The translations under genes and the position numbers were made by a program. The notes under the pieces are model-generated. The model saw nothing but the letters and a program-made list of their open reading frames with translations. It was not told where the DNA came from and ran no database searches. A stretch of DNA of 23,402 bases, from contig JAWAEW010000013.1 of NCBI GenBank assembly GCA_038891035.1, positions 1-23,402 on the forward strand, written 5' to 3'. This document shows positions 20,537-23,402 of this stretch, piece after piece; the first letter of the stretch is position 1, and each line of letters starts with the position of its first letter. This DNA is from UBA10161 sp038891035. Lineage in GTDB: Archaea; Micrarchaeota; Micrarchaeia; Anstonellales; Anstonellaceae.

Positions 20537-23168
20537 GGTTTATCTTGCCTCTTGCAAAAAGAGAAGATCCGCCTCCTTTTGCATTAAATGACTTCAGAAG
20601 CTGTATTGCATCAAGGCCAAGCTCCTTTGGAGTGGCTGCAACTATCATTCCTTCTTTGTTTGAAATTACTGCTGCAAATCCTGCTGAAGAAATTTTGCTG
20701 GCAATTTCTTCCATTAGCTTTTGTGAATAGTCTGTATTAAGGAGAACGATTTGCTTTGTATTCTGTTCTTTCGCTTTCTTTACTTCTACTTCTGCAACTA
20801 GCTTAGAAAGAATCCCGTGCAGCTTTTCCACTTCTTTGCTTTTTTCTTTCCATTCTGAGAAGAAGCGCATGGCGGTTGCTTTTAGATGCGTTTCGGGCAC
20901 CGCTAGCGCTTCGGCAGCCTCTTTGAGCAGCCTTTCACGTTCTTGCACATATTTTACTGCTTCAAGACCTGCCTTTATTATTACTCTTTCAACGCCGTCT
21001 TGAATCCCTTCCCTTTTAATGATCTTGATGAAGCCAAATGCTGCTGTTGACTTATTGTAATTGTGGGTTCCACCACATGCCTGATGGTCAATATCTCCGA
21101 TAGAGACAACCCGTAATTCTTTGCCAGGCACTGCTCCTCCCTGATATAGACGAAAACCATATTTCCTTTCTGCTTCAATTCGTCCAAGCACCTCTGTCTT
21201 TATCGGAAGATCGGCAAGCACATACGAATTTGCAAGCTCTTCTATTTTATCCAGTTCTTCCTGAGTTATTTTGCGGAAATGAGTCAAGTCAATGTGTGCC
21301 TTGTGTTCATCTTTGTAAGCACCTGCCTGCCATATGTGCGGCCCAAGCACCTGCCTGGCACAAGCATTAATTAAGTGGATGCAAGTATGGTGAATTGCGA
21401 TTTGCCTTCTTCTTTTGCCATCTACTTTTCCATGAACACGCTGTCCTACCTTAAATGAGGATGCATCTTCTACCTGATGTAAAATTACACCCTTTTCCTT
21501 TTGAACATTAATTACTCTCTTATTATTCAACCAACCAATATCGTATATTTGTCCACCTCCTTCAGGATAAAAGGCAGTTGCATCAAGTATTACGAAGTCT
21601 CCTTTCACAGCTAGAACAGTTGCATCAAACTCTTCCACACCATCATAAAACATGGTGTTTGTCTTTTGCAGACCCTCAACATCTACAGAAGGCATAGCTG
21701 GGCTGCCAGTCTCATCTGCTTTACGCACTAAAGAATAGAAGTTTTCTGGAATTTCTACTTTAACTCCTTTTTCTTTTGCAATTTCTGCTACAAGCTCCAC
21801 GGGTATACCGTCAGACTCGTAAAGCTTCTTTAGCTCGTTTAAGGAAAGCGACTTTCCTTTTGCAAGCAGGTTTGCAACCTTTCCTTTGCTTTTCTCTTTG
21901 CTTGCCAGATATTTCTTTCTTTCTTCATCTACAATCTCAATTGCCGTCTGCACTCCTTCTTTCAGCTTTGGAAAGAGGTCACGCAGGTGATATGCGTGGG
22001 CTTCAAGGACTTCTTCGTATCTCAAGCCCAATGAAAATTCCCCATCAAATCCAAATACTCTGCGCAAGATCATCCTGAGGTTGTATCCTCCGCCAGAATT
22101 TGAAGGCAGCATCCCGTCTGTAGAAGTGAATAGAATAGTTTTGAGATGATCCGCGCATGCATATGCTGCATGAAGTGGGGCGAATGTACTTACAAGTTCT
22201 TGGCTGCTTACTCCAAGCTGCTTTGCAATTTCTTCTCTTGTTTGCAAGAATTTCGATGCGGATTCGTCTGCATCAAGTGAGCCTGAAAGTTTGGCATAGT
22301 CCAAAAAGAGTTTTTCATCTACCTTTATTCCTGCATTTTGCTTTATTTTTTGGATTGCTGGCCCAAATACTACGTCATAGCTTACAGGCGACCCCCAAGT
22401 TATCCAGCAAAGCCTCTCCAGTCCTGCCCCCATATCTATTACTTTTGTGGAAAGCTCGCGGAATCCGCCATCTGGCAGTTCCTCAAATTGCATAAAAACA
22501 CAATTGCCAAGCTCAAGGCCGTCCGCAAAATATTCTATGCAAGGACCAAAGTTACCTCCTCCTACCCAAACATCCTCATTAAATACCAAATGCTCCTCGT
22601 TTATCCCAAGGTAGGAGAGGTATCCTAAATCATGCGTAATTGCTTCATCTTTCCAGTAAAATTGCCCTGTCTTTTTAGTATTGAAAGCATGCTGGCCGAC
22701 CATGACAAATGTAGTGTAGTGTCTTCCAGTAACGCCTACGTTTGAAATATCCGGAAACCTAATGCATTCTTGCGGGATTATAAGTGGATTTGCAGGTGGA
22801 TCTACCTCGCCTGAAACTACGTAAGGCTGAAAATCTGAAATTGAAGCAATTGTAAAGTATAAGTCATCTCTCCATCTTGCAACTGTTGGGTACGATTCAA
22901 GCGAAGTGTGGCCGTTATTTGTGAAGTATTCTTCGATTTTTTTCCATGTTTGCACGTATTCAAGAGGCTCTTTGGCCATTTTCTTTCCGATGAATTTATA
23001 TCCCATGCAGGCTGCATCTGAGCAAATCTCTCTTTGCTGCACTGCCCAGAAGTGCCTGCCACACTTGCCACATTTTTGCCTAAAAAAGCCTCTTTCGATT
23101 AATGTCTCGACCTTGTAGTGTTTTTCCCACTCAGAGGCAAACTTTGCTCGGAGTTGATCCTTGTCCAT
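20529..23168 (-). CDS. alaS: Alanyl-tRNA synthetase (archaeal type)
   Basis: Charges tRNA-Ala and clears mischarged tRNA. The 879-residue protein has the archaeal layout. An N-terminal cysteine-rich segment CGKCGRHFW...CSDAAC (about 33-55) comes first. The class II catalytic core has SYPTVARWRDDLYFTIAS and GGGNFGPCIEYFADGLELG. An editing domain carries the zinc motif HHTCIH (HxxxH, about residue 591) and CGGTH (CxxxH, about 698), and a C-terminal coiled-coil/oligomerisation domain ends near KGGGSSLFARG. The ATG at 23168 has a TATA element about 26 bases upstream and no Shine-Dalgarno, so the mRNA is probably leaderless. All domains are intact. It is the longest gene in the 4.4 kb segment bounded by the two tRNA-Val repeats. 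Confidence 0.97.
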   Translation of the reverse strand: MDKDQLRAKFASEWEKHYKVETLIERGFFRQKCGKCGRHFWAVQQREICSDAACMGYKFIGKKMAKEPLEYVQTWKKIEEYFTNNGHTSLESYPTVARWRDDLYFTIASISDFQPYVVSGEVDPPANPLIIPQECIRFPDISNVGVTGRHYTTFVMVGQHAFNTKKTGQFYWKDEAITHDLGYLSYLGINEEHLVFNEDVWVGGGNFGPCIEYFADGLELGNCVFMQFEELPDGGFRELSTKVIDMGAGLERLCWITWGSPVSYDVVFGPAIQKIKQNAGIKVDEKLFLDYAKLSGSLDADESASKFLQTREEIAKQLGVSSQELVSTFAPLHAAYACADHLKTILFTSTDGMLPSNSGGGYNLRMILRRVFGFDGEFSLGLRYEEVLEAHAYHLRDLFPKLKEGVQTAIEIVDEERKKYLASKEKSKGKVANLLAKGKSLSLNELKKLYESDGIPVELVAEIAKEKGVKVEIPENFYSLVRKADETGSPAMPSVDVEGLQKTNTMFYDGVEEFDATVLAVKGDFVILDATAFYPEGGGQIYDIGWLNNKRVINVQKEKGVILHQVEDASSFKVGQRVHGKVDGKRRRQIAIHHTCIHLINACARQVLGPHIWQAGAYKDEHKAHIDLTHFRKITQEELDKIEELANSYVLADLPIKTEVLGRIEAERKYGFRLYQGGAVPGKELRVVSIGDIDHQACGGTHNYNKSTAAFGFIKIIKREGIQDGVERVIIKAGLEAVKYVQERERLLKEAAEALAVPETHLKATAMRFFSEWKEKSKEVEKLHGILSKLVAEVEVKKAKEQNTKQIVLLNTDYSQKLMEEIASKISSAGFAAVISNKEGMIVAATPKELGLDAIQLLKSFNAKGGGSSLFARGKINPT

Positions 23169-23186
23169 AATGTTTTGCTGTGCAAA

Positions 23187-23201
23187 TCAAAATTTATAAT
23201 C
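23187..23201 (-). promoter_or_regulatory. TATA box for alaS
   Basis: On minus GATTATAAATTTTG is centred about 26 bases before the ATG at 23168, the position expected for a leaderless archaeal gene. Confidence 0.65.
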
Positions 23202-23220
23202 CGATGGCTGTTGGCAAAGT

Positions 23221-23235
23221 TTAATATTTAAATAG
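23221..23235 (+). promoter_or_regulatory. TATA box for tRNA-Val(CAC)
   Basis: TTAATATTTAAATAG is centred about 24-26 bases before the tRNA 5' end at 23252. Its core ATATTTAAAT is the same as that of the tRNA-Val(GAC) promoter. Confidence 0.7.
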
Positions 23236-23251
23236 CCAAATAACAGCGTAA

Positions 23252-23342
23252 GGGCCCGTAGTGGAAAGTCTTGCAGACCCACACTGGCTAACACGTCGCT
23301 CTCACACAGCGAAGATTCGCGGTTCGAATCCGCGCGGGCCCA
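23252..23342 (+). tRNA. tRNA-Val (anticodon CAC) with an intron in the D loop
   Basis: Acceptor GGGCCCG pairs with CGGGCCC (23335-23341), discriminator A. The anticodon stem TCGCT/AGCGA encloses CTCACAC (anticodon CAC, reading GTG). The T arm is CGCGG-TTCGAAT-CCGCG. The D-arm region is 34 bases, about twice the normal length. Removing 18 bases (23267-23284) leaves GTG-GAATGGCTAA-CAC, almost the same as the D arm of tRNA-Val(GAC). No CCA is encoded. Confidence 0.92.
23267..23284 (+). other. 18-base intron in the tRNA-Val D loop
   Basis: The precursor folds as a relaxed bulge-helix-bulge. Central helix GTGG (23261-23264) pairs with CCAC (23279-23282). The bulges are AAA (23265-23267) and ACT (23283-23285). 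The inner helix is GTCT/AGAC around a TGC loop. Cutting each bulge after its second base removes exactly the 18 bases predicted by comparison with the other tRNA-Val. The site corresponds to about tRNA position 15/16, not the common 37/38. Confidence 0.82.
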
Positions 23343-23402
23343 TTCCCTAGGGGGCACTAATCTAATCCTTATGGCCCCCTAAGGGTTCACCCCCAAGGGA
23401 AA
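23311..23402 (+). repeat. tRNA-Val 3' part plus hairpin flank, inverted repeat copy B
   Basis: Inverted partner of 18833-18925. The flank has the stem CCCTAGGGGGC with GCCCCCTAAGGG. The repeat is still matching at the window edge, so its full length is unknown. Confidence 0.9.

Noticed and set aside
1..23402. CRISPR arrays, insertion-sequence transposases, phage genes
   Set aside because: No regularly spaced repeats, DDE/HUH transposase motifs or phage structural proteins were visible on either strand.

Overview
The window reads as a chromosomal segment of an archaeon. The evidence is an aRF1-type release factor, an archaeal-length AlaRS, a PAC2-family proteasome-assembly protein, a pantoate kinase, an archaeal SRP RNA, TATA boxes about 25-30 bases before RNA or leaderless starts, and tRNA introns. 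Compact gene spacing, many small secreted or membrane proteins of unknown function and a GGTGA-type Shine-Dalgarno with a spacer of about 4 bases suggest a DPANN-grade lineage (Micrarchaeota/Diapherotrites-like). That placement is inference, not proof.

Layout. Positions 1-2009 hold two adjacent membrane/exported proteins that seem to share a Cys-containing C-terminal domain; the first is cut by the window edge. Positions 2040-6026 form a tight operon: TyrRS, an exported and membrane-anchored Lon-type (S16) protease without an ATPase, and a divergent argininosuccinate-synthase-family enzyme. Positions 6073-9802 carry a large unrecognised protein, a beta-carbonic anhydrase and the release factor. 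A Yip1-like membrane protein (9864-10496) and the SRP RNA (10536-10799) follow. On the minus strand lie a lipoprotein and an exported coiled-coil protein (10819-12139) and a 47-residue two-CxxC protein (12401-12544). A tRNA-Ser(GCT) precedes three tandem VirB2/TrbC-like pilin genes (12729-13939) that share a nearly identical central block, the last with a Cys-rich tail. PAC2 follows, then an oxidative-stress group: superoxide dismutase and ferritin on plus, facing a thioredoxin-CcdA fusion on minus.

Positions 17208-17957 encode an unrecognised protein. Positions 18000-18893 are mostly non-coding, holding a possible gene remnant, an intron-containing tRNA-Leu(TAA) and two large hairpins. tRNA-Val(GAC) and pantoate kinase diverge from what appears to be one palindromic TATA box. 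A glycosyltransferase and AlaRS complete the coding part. The window ends in tRNA-Val(CAC), which carries an 18-base intron in its D loop.

The 3' third of both tRNA-Val genes plus about 60 bases of hairpin-forming 3' flank is duplicated as an inverted repeat (18833-18925 and 23311-23402), bracketing about 4.4 kb. The strongest leads are the pilin cluster, this tRNA-linked inverted repeat, the D-loop intron, and the ArgG-like enzyme with altered citrulline-contact residues.
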